Part shown: piece by piece, positions 1-8,969 of the stretch
Position numbering within the stretch: the first letter of the stretch is position 1
How the letters are laid out: every line of letters starts with the position of its first letter
Origin: Porcincola intestinalis
GTDB lineage: Bacteria > Bacillota > Clostridia > Lachnospirales > Lachnospiraceae
Reading direction: 5' to 3'
Length of the DNA stretch: 64,000 bases
Assembly: GCF_009696445.1 (NCBI RefSeq)
Contig: NZ_VULZ01000011.1
Span: 1-64,000 of the forward strand
The notes under the pieces: generated by a model
Database searches by the model: none
What the model saw: the letters and a program-made list of their open reading frames with translations, nothing else
Told to the model about the DNA's origin: nothing
Translations under genes and position numbers: made by a program

Positions 1-58
<58 letters not shown>

Positions 59-240
59 TTTGATTCGGATCAAAGATGTTACTGACATCTCTTATCCCTT
101 TTACTGTTTAAAGGTCAGTTCCTTAAATAAAACTTTTCAGAACTTTCAAGGTTGTTTCACTGTTCAGTTATCAAGGTACTCATAACACCGATCTGGCTTA
201 CTTGTTTAATGAAGTCTGCCTTTTCATCGGCGACTCGGCT

Positions 241-300
241 ATAATAACACCCGGCCAAATGGATGTCAACACCTTTTTCTTGTTTTTTATGTTTTTATGA
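241..300 (-). promoter_or_regulatory. rRNA operon promoter with UP-like element
   Basis: On the minus strand a perfect -35 TTGACA (264-269) and a -10 TATTAT (241-246) are separated by 17 bp. They are preceded by a very A/T-rich tract (about 270-300) that resembles an UP element. Transcription would start near 233 and give a leader of about 175 nt before the 16S gene. Strength and position fit a ribosomal RNA promoter. Confidence 0.85.
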
Positions 301-320
301 CCTTTTTATGATTACAGTGT

Positions 321-361
321 TAAAAATCCGCCACCACGCATGCTTGCATGTGAGTGGTGGC
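321..361 (-). terminator. probable terminator after the cvpA-like gene
   Basis: An inverted repeat with CCACCAC/GTGGTGG outer arms and an inner GCATG/CATGC element (330-361) is followed on the minus strand by GGATTTTTA. It lies about 205 bases beyond the stop of the minus-strand CvpA-like gene and before the rRNA promoter, so it would insulate the two units. The U-tract is short, hence moderate confidence. Confidence 0.5.
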
Positions 362-566
362 AGGACTTATTGACACGCCCCACATGAGGCATGAAGTGGC
401 GCGCAGGCGGCATGAGAATGCCGAATTTGGCAGCGTGATGGGAGTTGCGGAGCAACAAAACCACGCGTAATCATAAATGAGTGGCAAAAGGTACTTTTGA
501 CCCTCATATCTTTTATCACTGTTTATTTCACTGTCCTGTCACTGCCGCCGCACCATGCTTCTTCTG
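362..566. other. gene-free stretch, no feature recognised
   Basis: No open frame with a ribosome site and no RNA family is recognised here. A short imperfect inverted repeat around 484-503 (CAAAAG/CTTTTG arms) is visible but has no U-run or other context. Confidence 0.5.
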
Positions 567-1718
567 TTACATAATGCCTTTCAGGGCAGAGGAAGCCCCC
601 TTCATCAGCGGATTGGCATTGTAAAGCAGCTCCAGGAACGAATTATCGTAGACCTGTGCCATCAGATTTTGTCCCGCAGGTGTTGCTGCAAAAAACGAGA
701 GAACCATCATCAGCATCCATACAATCAGGAGCCCCTGCAGAATACCCGCTCCAAGCCCCAGTGCATGGTTCGCTGTCCGAATAGTCGGAAGCCGCGAGAA
801 AATACCGGCTGCGCCGATCACCAGCCTGATGAGCCCCCAGGCAATCAGCAAGGTTACGATATATGCTGCTACGTTCAGAATCAGACTGGCAAAGTAATTG
901 ACAATATACGACGCAAAGTCATCAGCCCCCAGCTTCCTGTATCCCTCACTGTTGTTAAAGGTCTCCATCTGCTCCTGAAGATACTGCGGAATCGGAAGTG
1001 ATTCGATAAATTTGCGCTTGTCAGCCGCCGTCATATTCCCCATCAGGGCAGAGAGTGCCTTCAGCTTCTCCGATTCTGCAGCTGAACCCTGGTTCTGGCT
1101 GTCCGATGTGCTGCCAGCTGCGTCATCTGCAGTCGTCAGAAGCATTTCGGACCGGGACAGATTCCAGCGCCGTAAAGTATTCGAAGCATTTCCCGGAAGG
1201 TCCAGTATCAGCAGGGGCGTTTTCCCTACGCCCAGAACACCGGCTGAAATGCCGGCATACTGGGCAATCAGCGCTTTGATCTGGTCATCTGTCAGAGTAT
1301 CAATCGCAGAGTCATCATAGCCATACTGATTCAGCATGGACTTCACCGCAACTCTGTCGACCGACCCGTCTGCATTGTAGAAGGCTCCATTTCCGGATGA
1401 GGATGATCCTGAAGATAAGGACGGCTGCTGTCCAGAGGCGCTCCCGCTCCCCGTCTCACCGGATGCGGAAGAAAAGGTTCCCGCGATGGTGTTCTTTGCT
1501 ATTTCGCCTGCTGCCGCTGCGCACTGTCCCCTGATCAGCCCATAAAGCGGTGTGTCGTTTCGAAGCCAGCCTGTCACAGTAGGAAGAAGTGCCGTCACAA
1601 GCATCCCTGCGAGGATAAATGAAAGAAGGCCGGATGCCTTCTTCAGGAATCCGGCGATCAGACCGCTTACAGAACACAAAAACAGTACCAGGCTTACAAT
1701 GATCAGCATGATATTCAT
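567..1718 (-). CDS. CvpA family membrane protein
   Basis: A 383-residue membrane protein of the CvpA/colicin V production type. Hydrophobic segments lie near residues 1-25 and 33-50, a Ser/Gly-rich low-complexity region spans about 95-115, and two more membrane segments lie near 275-340 before a short tail. The family is typically about 160-180 residues, so this version has a long insertion between the N- and C-terminal membrane hairpins. The start follows AAGGGGAACTCT. It is the last gene of the dnaX-ybaB-recR-DUF5711 unit, 25 bp after the DUF5711 gene. CvpA proteins have roles in envelope homeostasis in other bacteria; the role here is unknown. Confidence 0.7.
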   Translation of the reverse strand: MNIMLIIVSLVLFLCSVSGLIAGFLKKASGLLSFILAGMLVTALLPTVTGWLRNDTPLYGLIRGQCAAAAGEIAKNTIAGTFSSASGETGSGSASGQQPSLSSGSSSSGNGAFYNADGSVDRVAVKSMLNQYGYDDSAIDTLTDDQIKALIAQYAGISAGVLGVGKTPLLILDLPGNASNTLRRWNLSRSEMLLTTADDAAGSTSDSQNQGSAAESEKLKALSALMGNMTAADKRKFIESLPIPQYLQEQMETFNNSEGYRKLGADDFASYIVNYFASLILNVAAYIVTLLIAWGLIRLVIGAAGIFSRLPTIRTANHALGLGAGILQGLLIVWMLMMVLSFFAATPAGQNLMAQVYDNSFLELLYNANPLMKGASSALKGIM

Positions 1719-1743
1719 AGAGTTCCCCTTCTGATGATCCTGC

Positions 1744-2997
1744 TCACTCCGCTTTGATTCTTGTGATTCCAGAGTTGGACAGAATACAGTATCTTCTGAA
1801 TCCAGGTATTTTTACGAACAATCCTATTTTCTGGTCAAAGTCACTGTCAAATCGTTTGACCCCGCCTGGCGTGTACGACATCATGTGCCGCTGTGACCAG
1901 AGCAGAATCTCGCCCGAGTCAAACACAACAGACTGGTACCCTTCATTAAACAAGGTATCCATTGTCTGTTTTCCCCTCATCGTATACACGGACAGCTCAT
2001 ACCGGTTCGCGGCATCATCGCTCAGGCACACGAAGCCCACATGGTCTTCGTCGTGAAAAACACTTGAAATCTCACCGGTAATTTCTACATTCGCCCGTTC
2101 CTTCGGATCCTTTGTTCCGGAGAAAACGATAAACCGGTCATTCGCGACTGCAACCGGGGTCCGGTCATCCGCAAAAAACACTTCTCCAAACAGCTCATCC
2201 GTATAGCTGATTTTCCCGGTCACATGTTTTTCTTCCGACTCCGATGCAGATGAAAAGTCATAAAACAAAATCTCCGCATCCACTGTTCCGGATCCGACCT
2301 TCGCTGCCGATACCATAAGCCTGGTTGCGTTTTCAGAAAGGTCGAGTGCGATCGGCTGCCCTGTCTGCTCCAGCGTTGGCTTTACCTCTGCGAGCGTAGA
2401 GCCGTTCGGTGAATACAGTCTGATCAGGACATCCGAATCGTTCTTCAGCAGGAATGCACTCACACCATTTGACGCAACAGAACCCTTCAGAATCGGCAGG
2501 TCGGTTTGATATTGTCCGATTACTCCGCTCTTGTCTGCTACAAGGACCTGGTTCCCCTGCAGCTCATAGATCAGGATTGATTTCCCGCACTGATCAAACG
2601 CCGTCGCCTGCATGGTGTAGGCATTGCTCCAGAGTGTCTCGTTGCTTGCATTGACAAGCGTCACACCGTCCGAGCCATATTTCACAAAATCGCTGCCAAG
2701 CCTGGCGTAGGATGTGCCCGAAATATCTTCTCCCTTGTAGGAGGCTGTCTTTTTATAAGAGGTATACAGATGCCTCCTGCTCATCCCCTGCCATCCCGCG
2801 ATGGCGACTGCGCACAGTGCCGCCACAATGAGCCAGATATAGACCGGATTCATCATCAGCCCGGCATGCTTTCTCCCGTCCGAGCCGGAAATATAGTCGT
2901 CCCTGGTGTCGAAGTCCTCCCAGTCGTCCTCCTCATCCTGATCCCAGAGGGTTCTGAAGGAGATCATCTCCCAGAGCTTTTTCAGTTGATCCTTCAT
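1744..2997 (-). CDS. DUF5711 family membrane-anchored protein
   Basis: A 417-residue protein with an acidic cytoplasmic N-terminus (Asp/Glu-rich around residues 18-35), one transmembrane helix near residues 50-70, and an extracytoplasmic domain with repeated short beta-like blocks typical of a propeller. It resembles the DUF5711 family of Clostridia, whose function is unknown. It sits between recR and the CvpA-like gene in the same orientation with short gaps, an arrangement suggesting one transcript. No enzymatic motif is visible. Confidence 0.7.
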   Translation of the reverse strand: MKDQLKKLWEMISFRTLWDQDEEDDWEDFDTRDDYISGSDGRKHAGLMMNPVYIWLIVAALCAVAIAGWQGMSRRHLYTSYKKTASYKGEDISGTSYARLGSDFVKYGSDGVTLVNASNETLWSNAYTMQATAFDQCGKSILIYELQGNQVLVADKSGVIGQYQTDLPILKGSVASNGVSAFLLKNDSDVLIRLYSPNGSTLAEVKPTLEQTGQPIALDLSENATRLMVSAAKVGSGTVDAEILFYDFSSASESEEKHVTGKISYTDELFGEVFFADDRTPVAVANDRFIVFSGTKDPKERANVEITGEISSVFHDEDHVGFVCLSDDAANRYELSVYTMRGKQTMDTLFNEGYQSVVFDSGEILLWSQRHMMSYTPGGVKRFDSDFDQKIGLFVKIPGFRRYCILSNSGITRIKAE

Positions 2998-3054
2998 CAG
3001 CCTATCCTTCCGCCAAGACCGCCCGGCGCCGATGCGATCGTTGACCTGATCTTC

Positions 3055-3651
3055 TCAGAGCTCGGTCCTGCCCTCCAGCGCCCGCAGGAGTGTCACCTCG
3101 TCAATATACTCCAGATCCCCTCCGACCGGCACTCCGCTCGCAATGCGGGAAACCTTGATTCCGGTAGGCTTAATCAGCTTGCTGATGTACATCGCCGTCG
3201 TCTCGCCCTCCAGACTGGATCCGGTTGCGATAATCACTTCCTTTACATCCCCTTGCAGCCGCTGCATGAGCTCCTTCAGCCGGATATCAGACGGCCCGAC
3301 TCCCAGCATCGGGGAAATGGCTCCGCCGAGCACATGGTAGACGCCGCTATATTTCCCGGTCTTCTCATAGGCCGCGAGATCCCTGCTGTTTTCCACCACC
3401 ATGATGGTGCTGTGGTCTCTCTTCCCGTCTGCGCAGATCGGACAGATCTCAGCGTCCGTCATTGTCCCGCATACCTTGCAGTAGCGGACATGCTCTCTCG
3501 CGTCTGTAATCGACTTTGCAAGCGCGTCCGCCTGGTCCTTCGGCATCCTTACGATATGAAACGCCAGCCTCTGCGCTGTCTTTCCGCCGATTCCCGGCAG
3601 CGCTGCCAGGTGCTGGATCAGATTGTTGATCTGACTTCCATAATACTCCAT
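3055..3651 (-). CDS. recR: recombination mediator protein RecR
   Basis: RecR loads RecA at gaps with RecO and RecF. The 198-residue length is standard. Visible parts in order are the N-terminal helix-hairpin-helix (residues 10-25, GIGGKTAQRLAFH), a four-cysteine zinc finger (CKVCG then CPIC, about residues 58-73), and a Toprim domain starting at about residue 80 (TIMVVENSRDL). It begins three bases after the end of ybaB, in the conserved dnaX-ybaB-recR order of Firmicutes, so translational coupling is likely. Confidence 0.97.
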   Translation of the reverse strand: MEYYGSQINNLIQHLAALPGIGGKTAQRLAFHIVRMPKDQADALAKSITDAREHVRYCKVCGTMTDAEICPICADGKRDHSTIMVVENSRDLAAYEKTGKYSGVYHVLGGAISPMLGVGPSDIRLKELMQRLQGDVKEVIIATGSSLEGETTAMYISKLIKPTGIKVSRIASGVPVGGDLEYIDEVTLLRALEGRTEL

Positions 3652-3654
3652 CTT

Positions 3655-3996
3655 TTACAGCCCGAATCCTGTTCCAAGTCCGCCGGTCAGTCCGCCCATC
3701 GCTTTCTGTGCATCTTCGTCAGCCGCCCGGAGCGCTTCATTTGCAGCTGCCTGAATCATATCCTGCAGCATCTCAACATCCTCCGGATCGACCGCATCCG
3801 GATCGATTGTCACCTTCGTGACTTCCTTCTTCCCACTGACTGTGATACTGACAGCGCCGCCGCCCGCCTTGGCCGTATACTCTTTCTCCTCCAGGGCGGC
3901 CTGCTGCTCCTGAATCGCCTTCTGCATCTTCTGCGCCTGCTTCATCAGGTTGTTCATATTGCCCATACCGCCTGGAAAACCGCCTCTTCTTGCCAT
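3655..3996 (-). CDS. ybaB: YbaB/EbfC nucleoid-associated protein
   Basis: A 113-residue DNA-binding protein of the YbaB/EbfC family, which forms small dimers that bind DNA. The N-terminus is Gly/Met-rich and continues into the family's long helix (MNNLMKQAQKMQKAIQEQQ), followed by the conserved VTVSGKKEVTKVTIDPDAV-like core. It lies between dnaX and recR in the usual gene order. Length and start are typical. Confidence 0.95.
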   Translation of the reverse strand: MARRGGFPGGMGNMNNLMKQAQKMQKAIQEQQAALEEKEYTAKAGGGAVSITVSGKKEVTKVTIDPDAVDPEDVEMLQDMIQAAANEALRAADEDAQKAMGGLTGGLGTGFGL

Positions 3997-4020
3997 CTCT
4001 CTTCTCCTCTTCGTTATTCC

Positions 4021-5658
4021 TTAATCCTCTTCCTCAATCGGAAAATCAATTCCCTCGATCTTTGCCGCGTCCTGAACCCGCACAGAATCCGTCCGCTGCT
4101 GCATCTCGCACTTTGAAACAAACCGGACCTCCGGTCGCACACCGTACTTAGCCTCCAGAATATCCTGAAATTCCTCTTTTACCTTCTGGTTGTCCCGGTA
4201 CGCTTTCACCCAGTCGTCGTCAAAGGCGACATACAAGGTCTCCTGATCACTGGAATTGTACCACGGCTCTGCAAGATTCGCCATAATGCTTCCCGTTCCG
4301 GGGTCCTTCATTGCCTGGAGGGTGTTCTTCCACTGTCCCTGTATCCGTGAAAACAGCTCCGGCGCCACCAGCTTCGGCACTTCCCGTCGGTCTGCGTCCC
4401 CCGCCTTTCCCGAAGCCTTCTCTCCGTCCTGTCCTGCTCCGGGAGCAGCGATCATCCTGCCGTCCCGGATGGCCTCCTCCACACGATTCAGGCGTTCTGA
4501 CAGCCCTGCGGTCTGCTGCGCCACCTCATCAAGGCGGGCGGAAGCAGCAAGGGGATCTGCCCCGGATGTTTCCGGCCGGCACAGTCTGATCAGCCCGACT
4601 TCCGCCGTGATACGGGGATTCGAAGCGTTCCGGAGATCGCCTGCAACTTCGGAAAGGACCGCGATCAGGTACATCAGCCTGTCCTCTGAGACATTTTTCC
4701 CTGCCTTGAGCAGCTCCTCCGCATCCTCATCCGTCAGATTCAGAGATTCTGCCGTGCCGCCGGAAGCCTTGAACAGCAGCAGGTCTCTCAGATACCAGGT
4801 AAAATCCCCGATGATCTGCCGCGTATCCCGCCCGCTCATCAGCAGGCTGTCAAATGTTGTAAGAAGGCCGGAGCAGTCGAACTGCAGCGTCTGGCTCAGC
4901 ATGACCGCGTACTGCGTCCGCGGCGCCGTTCCAAGGACATCGAGCACCTGCTCATAGGTCAGTCTCCCGCCCGTGTAAAAGGAGACGCACTGATCCATGA
5001 TGCTTAGGGCATCACGCATGCCGCCCTCCGCCTTTCTGGCAATGTACCGGACCGCCTTCTCCTCCGCCTCAATCTGTTCCTGTGTAAGGACCTCCTGCAG
5101 CCTCTTTTCGATCACATCTGACGAAATCCGGTGAAAGTCGTACCGCTGGCAGCGCGACAGGATGGTATCCGGCAGCTTCTGCGGGTCTGTGGTAGCCAGA
5201 ATGAATACCGCATATGCCGGCGGTTCCTCGAGTGTCTTTAAAAACGCGTTGAAGGCCGCCCCTGACAGCATGTGCACCTCGTCGATGATGTAAACCTTAT
5301 ACCGGCCGTCAGCAGGCGGATAGGCAATCTCATCGATGATCTGTCTGAAATCGTCGACGCTGTTTCTGGACGCGGCATCCATCTCGATGACATTCATGGA
5401 AGCCCCGTCCGCTATCGCCCTGCAGCTTCTGCAAGTCAGACAGGGATCGCCATCCTGCAGGTTCTCACAGTTAATCGCCTTCGCAAAGATCTTCGCCACG
5501 GTTGTCTTACCGGTTCCACGGCTTCCGCAGAACAGATAGGCATGGCCGATCCGTCCCGTCCGGATCTGATTGCGGAGTGTTCTGATGATCACATCCTGCC
5601 CTTTTACATCCTCAAATGTCTGAGGGCGGTATTTCCTGTAAAGTGCCTGATAACCCAC
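4021..5658 (-). CDS. dnaX: DNA polymerase III subunit gamma/tau
   Basis: Clamp-loader ATPase of the replisome. The N-terminal block YQALYRKYRPQTFEDV, Walker A GSRGTGKTT, a zinc module with cysteines around residues 64-79, a DEXX box in IIDEVHML, and the SRC arginine-finger motif (LSRCQRYDF) are all present. The start is set at GTG 5658, because AGGAGGAG lies 5-7 bases upstream; an in-frame TTG at 5676 has no ribosome site. That gives 545 residues with a short tau-specific tail. No strong promoter is visible between it and the upstream pfkA terminator, so some readthrough from pfkA is possible. Confidence 0.96.
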   Translation of the reverse strand: MGYQALYRKYRPQTFEDVKGQDVIIRTLRNQIRTGRIGHAYLFCGSRGTGKTTVAKIFAKAINCENLQDGDPCLTCRSCRAIADGASMNVIEMDAASRNSVDDFRQIIDEIAYPPADGRYKVYIIDEVHMLSGAAFNAFLKTLEEPPAYAVFILATTDPQKLPDTILSRCQRYDFHRISSDVIEKRLQEVLTQEQIEAEEKAVRYIARKAEGGMRDALSIMDQCVSFYTGGRLTYEQVLDVLGTAPRTQYAVMLSQTLQFDCSGLLTTFDSLLMSGRDTRQIIGDFTWYLRDLLLFKASGGTAESLNLTDEDAEELLKAGKNVSEDRLMYLIAVLSEVAGDLRNASNPRITAEVGLIRLCRPETSGADPLAASARLDEVAQQTAGLSERLNRVEEAIRDGRMIAAPGAGQDGEKASGKAGDADRREVPKLVAPELFSRIQGQWKNTLQAMKDPGTGSIMANLAEPWYNSSDQETLYVAFDDDWVKAYRDNQKVKEEFQDILEAKYGVRPEVRFVSKCEMQQRTDSVRVQDAAKIEGIDFPIEEED

Positions 5659-5717
5659 GAATTCTCCTCCTGTCAACCCACCTGTACGCTCCTGCCCGGG
5701 CGACTGCCTGACAAAAT

Positions 5718-5750
5718 GACTGCCGCCCCAGTGAATCCGGAGCGGCAGTC
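5718..5750 (-). terminator. stem-loop terminator after pfkA
   Basis: A perfect 9-bp stem, GACTGCCGC paired with GCGGCAGTC, with a 15-base loop. On the minus strand it is followed by ATTTTG. It lies about 145 bases after the pfkA stop and 60 bases before the dnaX start. The short U-run suggests incomplete termination. Confidence 0.6.
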
Positions 5751-5893
5751 TGTCACCTTCTCTTTTCTTTATTCATTCCGGCCCGGTCCGAGTCTCCGGT
5801 TTTCTTTTCCGGCCGCGCAGTGCTTCTGACGCCTGACCGGACAAGGTTCCCGCCCCCGGCCGTCAGTCTCCCTCCGCGGCAGCGGCCGGTCTG

Positions 5894-6976
5894 TCAGACA
5901 TCCTCGTCGCCGAAACTGATGCCAAGCATCTTCGCCTCTTTGACAAACTGGTTGTCCTTCTCAACAACCTTCAGCTTGCCTGCGCTCTCCTTCATCGGCA
6001 GGCGAACCGTCTTGTCGTGGACAATGCCGATCATCACGCCGAACTCTCCATCCAGGAATGCCTTTGCCCCGGCGACACCGAGCCTTGTCGAAAGCGCACG
6101 GTCGTACGGGCACGGAGCCCCGCCTCGCTGTGTATGACCCGGGACGGTAATCCGCACCTCGTTGCCGGTCTTCGCGAGGATCTGGTCTGCCAGCTCATAG
6201 GCAACAGATGGATAATGGTTGCTTTCCATCTTCTTTTTGTATTCCTTCTTGGAAAGCTTCAGGTCATCCGCGCAGACCGCGCCTTCCGCGACGGCCAGAA
6301 CCGTGAAGCCCTTGCCCGACTTTGTTCTCTTGTTGATGGCCTCGATGACCTTGTCTATCCGATACGGGATCTCTGGAATCAGGATGACATCCGCTCCTCC
6401 GGCAATTCCGGCGTACAGGGTCAGCCAGCCAACCTTGTGCCCCATGATCTCGACGATAAAGACACGATTGTGAGATGCCGCCGTCGTGTGGATGCAGTCA
6501 ATCGCCTCCGTCGCGATGTTGACAGCGCTGTAGAAGCCAAACGTCATGTCGGTTCCCCAGATGTCATTGTCAATGGTCTTCGGCAAATGGATGACATTGA
6601 GTCCCTTCTCGCTCAGAAGGTTCGCCGTCTTCTGGCTCCCATTCCCCCCTAAAACATACAGACAGTCCAGGCGAAGCTTGTAGTAATTCTGCATCATCGC
6701 CTCAACCTTGTTCAGCCCATTCTCATCCGGGTCATTGATTGTCTTGAAAGGCGTCCGGGAGGAGCCAAGGATGGTTCCGCCCTTTGTCAGGATGCCGGAG
6801 AAATCCTTGCTTGTCAGAAGCCGGTAATCCCCATGTATCATGCCCTGATACCCGTTCATGAACCCATATACTTCCAGCTCGTCAATGTTGTTGGACAATG
6901 CCTTTACGATGCCGCGCATTGTCGCGTTCAGCGCCTGGCAATCGCCCCCGGAAGTCAGCAGACCTACTCTCTTCAT
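5894..6976 (-). CDS. pfkA: 6-phosphofructokinase
   Basis: Phosphorylates fructose 6-phosphate, the committed glycolytic step. The 360-residue protein has the N-terminal GGD loop (residues 10-12), the nucleotide-site GGNGS motif (110-114), PKTIDND (132-138) and the MGHKVGWL substrate motif. The combination of Gly after GGN (ATP type) with Lys in PKTIDND (the residue seen in pyrophosphate enzymes) is typical of the group III/clade X enzymes, which are usually ATP-dependent; phosphate-donor choice is inferred, not proven. The start follows AGGGAGCGGA. The gene is monocistronic between its own promoter and a terminator. Confidence 0.93.
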   Translation of the reverse strand: MKRVGLLTSGGDCQALNATMRGIVKALSNNIDELEVYGFMNGYQGMIHGDYRLLTSKDFSGILTKGGTILGSSRTPFKTINDPDENGLNKVEAMMQNYYKLRLDCLYVLGGNGSQKTANLLSEKGLNVIHLPKTIDNDIWGTDMTFGFYSAVNIATEAIDCIHTTAASHNRVFIVEIMGHKVGWLTLYAGIAGGADVILIPEIPYRIDKVIEAINKRTKSGKGFTVLAVAEGAVCADDLKLSKKEYKKKMESNHYPSVAYELADQILAKTGNEVRITVPGHTQRGGAPCPYDRALSTRLGVAGAKAFLDGEFGVMIGIVHDKTVRLPMKESAGKLKVVEKDNQFVKEAKMLGISFGDEDV

Positions 6977-7021
6977 TCCGCTCCCTGCCTTTCCTTACGT
7001 GAATCTATCCGTCGTTCCCCT

Positions 7022-7077
7022 GTATGCCGAAGCATACTGTTTAAACAAAGTATAGTGCTTTTTGCCCTCCCGGACAA
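7022..7077 (-). promoter_or_regulatory. pfkA promoter and leader hairpin
   Basis: On the minus strand TTGTCC (7072-7077) and TATACT (7049-7054) are 17 bp apart. Just downstream, in the presumed 5' leader, GTATGC and GCATAC (7022-7037) form a 6-bp stem with a UUCG tetraloop. The hairpin probably stabilises the 5' end of the pfkA mRNA; this role is inferred. Confidence 0.7.
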
Positions 7078-7176
7078 CTGTTTTCGAGTTGCTCCATCGC
7101 GAATGTCACAGGCCATCCGCTCCGTTTTACGAATAACGGCCTTTCAGAAACCCGTTATCACCAGATTTCCACCATA

Positions 7177-7213
7177 TTAAAAGTGCCGCGGGTTCTGCCC
7201 CGCGGCACTTTTT
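7177..7213 (-). terminator. terminator of the mgl operon, possibly bidirectional
   Basis: AAGTGCCGCGGG and CCCGCGGCACTT form a 12-bp stem (7181-7210) with a 6-base loop. The plus side ends in TTTTT and the minus side in TTAATA. It lies about 50 bases beyond the mglC stop. Confidence 0.8.
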
Positions 7214-7262
7214 GAATCCATCTGTTCTCTCAGAACATTCAATTCTTCAATTAACACTTCAA

Positions 7263-8954
7263 TTACTTCTTCTGCACATACTTCAGGCAGTCCAGTGTGA
7301 CAGCTGCCAGAATGATGATGCCTTCAAATACGAACTGAAGGTTCGTGTCAATACCTAGAATCGTCAGCGAGTAGGTCAGCGCCGTGAAGATCAGCACACC
7401 GACAACAACACCGGAAATCTTGCCGATTCCACCGGTAAATGAGACGCCGCCGACGACGCAGGCCGCGATGGCATCCATATCCCAGCCCTGCCCGTATGCC
7501 GCCGAACCGGATCCTATCATTCTGTTGCACTCCAGCCATGCACCGAAGCCATACAGGACGCCGGCCAGCATGAATGCACCGAGTGTGACAGCGAAGACAG
7601 AGATGCCGGAAACTGCCGCTGCCTCCGGATTTCCGCCGACCGCATACAGGTACTTGCCGAACTTTGTCTTGTTCCAGATGAACCAGACGATGACGATGGC
7701 TGCCACCGCCCAGAGAATGATGGTCGGGAATCCCTTGATCTTCGGAATCACAGCGTTCGGGATGGCATTCTCAATGGCACCGAAGGACACTCCCTTCGTT
7801 GCATAGGTAACCAGGCCGAAGATGATCAGCATGTTTGCCATGGTGCTGATGAACGGGTGCATCTTGAACCGTGCAGTGAAGAAGCCGGCGATTGATGTAA
7901 AGATCACGCAGAAAAGGATGGTCAGGACAAGCGCGAGGATTGCACGGCCAGCCAGCGGCATGCCGGACAGATCAAAGGCTTTTCCAAACACCGTTCCTGT
8001 ATTCGGTCCCTTGTGCATGATAATCGTGCAGGTCACCATGCCCATCCCCATCATACGGCCGATTGAAAGATCGGTTCCTGTCAGCAGGATCAGTCCGGCA
8101 ACGCCAAGTGCAAGGAACATACGCGGCGATGCCTGCTGCAGGATGTTCAGAATGTTGGTCGCCGTGAACAGCTGTGTATGCTTGACTGCCGGTGTGATAA
8201 AGCCCAGCGCGATGAAGACTGCCACAATGACAATATACAGCCCGTTTCTGAGGAAGAACTGCTTCCAGGAGAAGGAGTAGCGGGAAAGCTCTCTGCTCTG
8301 TGCCCTCTGCTGTGCGAAGGTGAACTTCGATTTTCTGAGCAGGTCAATCAGATGGTATTGGTGCGTGAAAGCTTCATGCTCACGATCCTTGACCGCCTGC
8401 AGATCCTTCCTGTAGACCATCTTCGCGTCGAACATCCGGTTCTTGAAGACATAGGTCTCATCCTTGATCTCTTTCTGGAGTGTTGTCTTCTCTTCGCCGG
8501 AAGCTGAGGCCAGTTTCCCCTTCAAGGCTTCGAGGCTCTTCTCATGCTCCTCCTTCAGGGCTTCCACTTTCCTGGAATAGGCCGTTGCGGCAGCCTCCCG
8601 CTCTCCTGCGCCGGATGCCTTGATTCTGTCAAGGTACTCCGTATTATAGTGCGCCTTCAGGTATGCTTCTCCCTCCGCGATCAGCTTTTCGACCTGCGCC
8701 TTGTTCGCCGCTTCCGTCTTCTTTGCCCCTGCCAGCAGCGCCTCATCCTTTCTGCGGATCTTCTCCTTCTGCTCTGCCGTCAGCGTTTTGCTTTCCTTCG
8801 CCATTCTCAGTTCATCGGTCAGCTCCGCTACCTTGTCCGCACCGTCAACACGAAGCGCATCAATCTTCTTCTGGATCTCCCCGATATGCTCGTCAATCGG
8901 CCGCAGCAGCTTCTCCGCGTCCTCCGCGGACAGAATTTTCGTATTCTCAGCCAT
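7263..8954 (-). CDS. mglC: galactose/methyl-galactoside ABC transporter permease with long coiled-coil N-terminus
   Basis: The C-terminal part, from about residue 235 to 563, is a typical sugar permease of the MglC/RbsC type with about eight to ten membrane helices and the family GTDLSIG and CVVGGVSFTGG blocks. The first 225 residues are a charged, Ala/Glu/Lys-rich coiled coil with little else; ordinary MglC is about 335 residues. A basic segment before the first helix (residues 205-236) suggests the coiled coil is cytoplasmic. The start is placed at ATG 8954, preceded by GAGGAGAAAGAAT, rather than a TTG five codons earlier that overlaps the mglA stop. It is the last gene of mglB-mglA-mglC. 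Function of the extension is unknown. Confidence 0.9.
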   Translation of the reverse strand: MAENTKILSAEDAEKLLRPIDEHIGEIQKKIDALRVDGADKVAELTDELRMAKESKTLTAEQKEKIRRKDEALLAGAKKTEAANKAQVEKLIAEGEAYLKAHYNTEYLDRIKASGAGEREAAATAYSRKVEALKEEHEKSLEALKGKLASASGEEKTTLQKEIKDETYVFKNRMFDAKMVYRKDLQAVKDREHEAFTHQYHLIDLLRKSKFTFAQQRAQSRELSRYSFSWKQFFLRNGLYIVIVAVFIALGFITPAVKHTQLFTATNILNILQQASPRMFLALGVAGLILLTGTDLSIGRMMGMGMVTCTIIMHKGPNTGTVFGKAFDLSGMPLAGRAILALVLTILFCVIFTSIAGFFTARFKMHPFISTMANMLIIFGLVTYATKGVSFGAIENAIPNAVIPKIKGFPTIILWAVAAIVIVWFIWNKTKFGKYLYAVGGNPEAAAVSGISVFAVTLGAFMLAGVLYGFGAWLECNRMIGSGSAAYGQGWDMDAIAACVVGGVSFTGGIGKISGVVVGVLIFTALTYSLTILGIDTNLQFVFEGIIILAAVTLDCLKYVQKK

Positions 8955-8969
8955 ATTCTTTCTCCTCAA

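Noticed and set aside
484-503. Inverted repeat upstream of the rRNA promoter
   Set aside because: It is short, imperfect in context, and has no U-run or nearby gene to serve, so no function is claimed.
2770-4116. A 448-codon open frame on the plus strand
   Set aside because: It runs antisense to recR, ybaB and part of the DUF5711 gene, has no ribosome site, and looks like a codon-bias shadow in a GC-rich genome.
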